From CAYMEV01 sp964431655 [NCBI: uncultured bacterium] (GTDB taxonomy: Bacteria > CAYMEV01): a DNA stretch of 5,912 bases. The position numbers were made by a program, and so were the translations under genes. The DNA lies in contig CAYSKJ010000184.1 in NCBI GenBank assembly GCA_964431655.1, forward strand, positions 1 to 5,912, read 5' to 3'. Positions 5,810 to 5,912 of this stretch are shown here, piece after piece. The notes below the pieces were generated by a model. That model searched no databases. It was not told the origin of the DNA and saw nothing but the letters and a program-made list of their open reading frames with translations. Within the stretch, counting starts at the first letter, position 1. Each line of letters begins with the position of its first letter.

Positions 5810-5912
5810 CAGGAGCCTGTATATTGTCGATGGTAACTATATAATATACAGGTCCCACTATGCCCTCCTGAACCTTAAAAACAGCTCAGGAATGCATACA
5901 GGAGCTGTTTTC
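5802..5912 (+). CDS. polA: DNA polymerase I (5'-3' exonuclease domain), N-terminal 37 residues, 3' partial
   Basis: The ATG at 5802 overlaps the end of the preceding gene by 8 bases and stays open to the window edge. The peptide has LYIVDGNYIIYRSHYAL (6-22), then NSSGMHTGAVF (27-37). This matches the start of the 5'-nuclease domain of DNA polymerase I, in which VDG supplies a metal-binding aspartate (here Asp10), followed by YR-x-x-(Y/H)A and NS-x-G-x-(P/H)T-x-A-V-(Y/F). The protein would process RNA primers and fill gaps in replication and repair. Only the N terminus is visible, so a stand-alone 5'-3' exonuclease cannot be excluded. A possible Shine-Dalgarno (AGGAAGAG, 5778-5785) is 16 bases from the ATG, farther than normal, so translation probably depends on coupling to the upstream gene. 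The initial codons also carry two inverted repeats. Confidence 0.85.
   Translation, partial: MNDRSLYIVDGNYIIYRSHYALLNLKNSSGMHTGAVF
5815..5853 (+). repeat. Inverted repeat/hairpin at the start of polA
   Basis: CCTGTATATT (5816-5825) has a perfect 10-bp reverse complement, AATATACAGG, at 5843-5852. As RNA the stem extends to 13 pairs (5815-5827 with 5841-5853) with two G-U pairs and a 13-base loop. It begins 13 bases after the putative polA ATG, near the edge of an initiating ribosome's footprint, so it could damp initiation. It also encodes conserved polymerase residues and may be coincidental. Confidence 0.5.
5878..5911 (+). repeat. Second inverted repeat in polA, terminator-like outline
   Basis: AAAACAGCTC (5878-5887) is perfectly complementary to GAGCTGTTTT (5902-5911), with a 14-base loop. 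The flanking A-run and T-run resemble a weak bidirectional terminator, but the stem has only four G-C pairs, the loop is long and the T-run stops at four. It lies within codons for conserved residues of the exonuclease domain, so termination here is doubtful. Confidence 0.4.

Noticed and set aside
5806-5844. Mini-ORF overlapping the end of the phosphatase gene as ATGA (about 12 codons).
   Set aside because: It ends quickly at a TAA, while the alternative ATG at 5802 gives a clearly conserved DNA polymerase I N terminus.

Overview
The window is a tightly packed, single-strand (+) block of bacterial genes. Six are long coding regions, and a seventh is entered at the right edge. Gaps between genes are at most 13 bases and several genes overlap, so the whole block reads as one operon-like unit. 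I see no rRNA, tRNA, CRISPR array, insertion sequence or convincing terminator, and no gene-free stretch longer than about 50 bases. The sequence is moderately AT-rich, with heavy use of AGG for arginine and ATA for isoleucine in all the genes, so nothing looks compositionally foreign relative to its neighbours. A radical SAM/SPASM enzyme with a membrane-embedded sulfatase-fold protein points to an anaerobic or facultatively anaerobic bacterium. A deltaproteobacterium-like or related lineage is plausible, but I cannot name a taxon from this sequence.

Left part (1 to about 2850): a four-gene cassette. An HPr-kinase-like P-loop protein (probably starting before the window) overlaps a PqqD-like small protein. 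That overlaps by ATGA a radical SAM/SPASM protein, which is followed after 8 bases by an S26B (SipW/archaeal type) signal-peptidase-like protein. PqqD-like domains are RiPP recognition elements that present a peptide to a partner radical SAM enzyme. The cassette therefore looks like a peptide-modification and peptide-cleavage module, but no precursor peptide is visible here.

Middle part (2812 to 4974): a large integral-membrane protein. About seven transmembrane helices are followed by an extracytoplasmic sulfatase/alkaline-phosphatase-fold domain. The position that carries the formylglycine Cys/Ser in true sulfatases is Thr311, so a phospho- or phosphotransfer-type chemistry is more likely than sulfate ester hydrolysis.

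Right part (4988 to 5912): an inositol-monophosphatase-family enzyme with intact metal-site motifs. It overlaps by 8 bases the first 37 codons of a 5'-3' exonuclease-domain protein, most likely DNA polymerase I (polA). The start of that last gene carries two perfect 10-bp inverted repeats in tandem.

The points most worth a second look are the precursor-less radical SAM/PqqD/HprK-like/S26B cassette, the apparent tail anchoring of the peptidase, the Thr-type active site of the sulfatase-fold protein, and the paired hairpins at the polA start.
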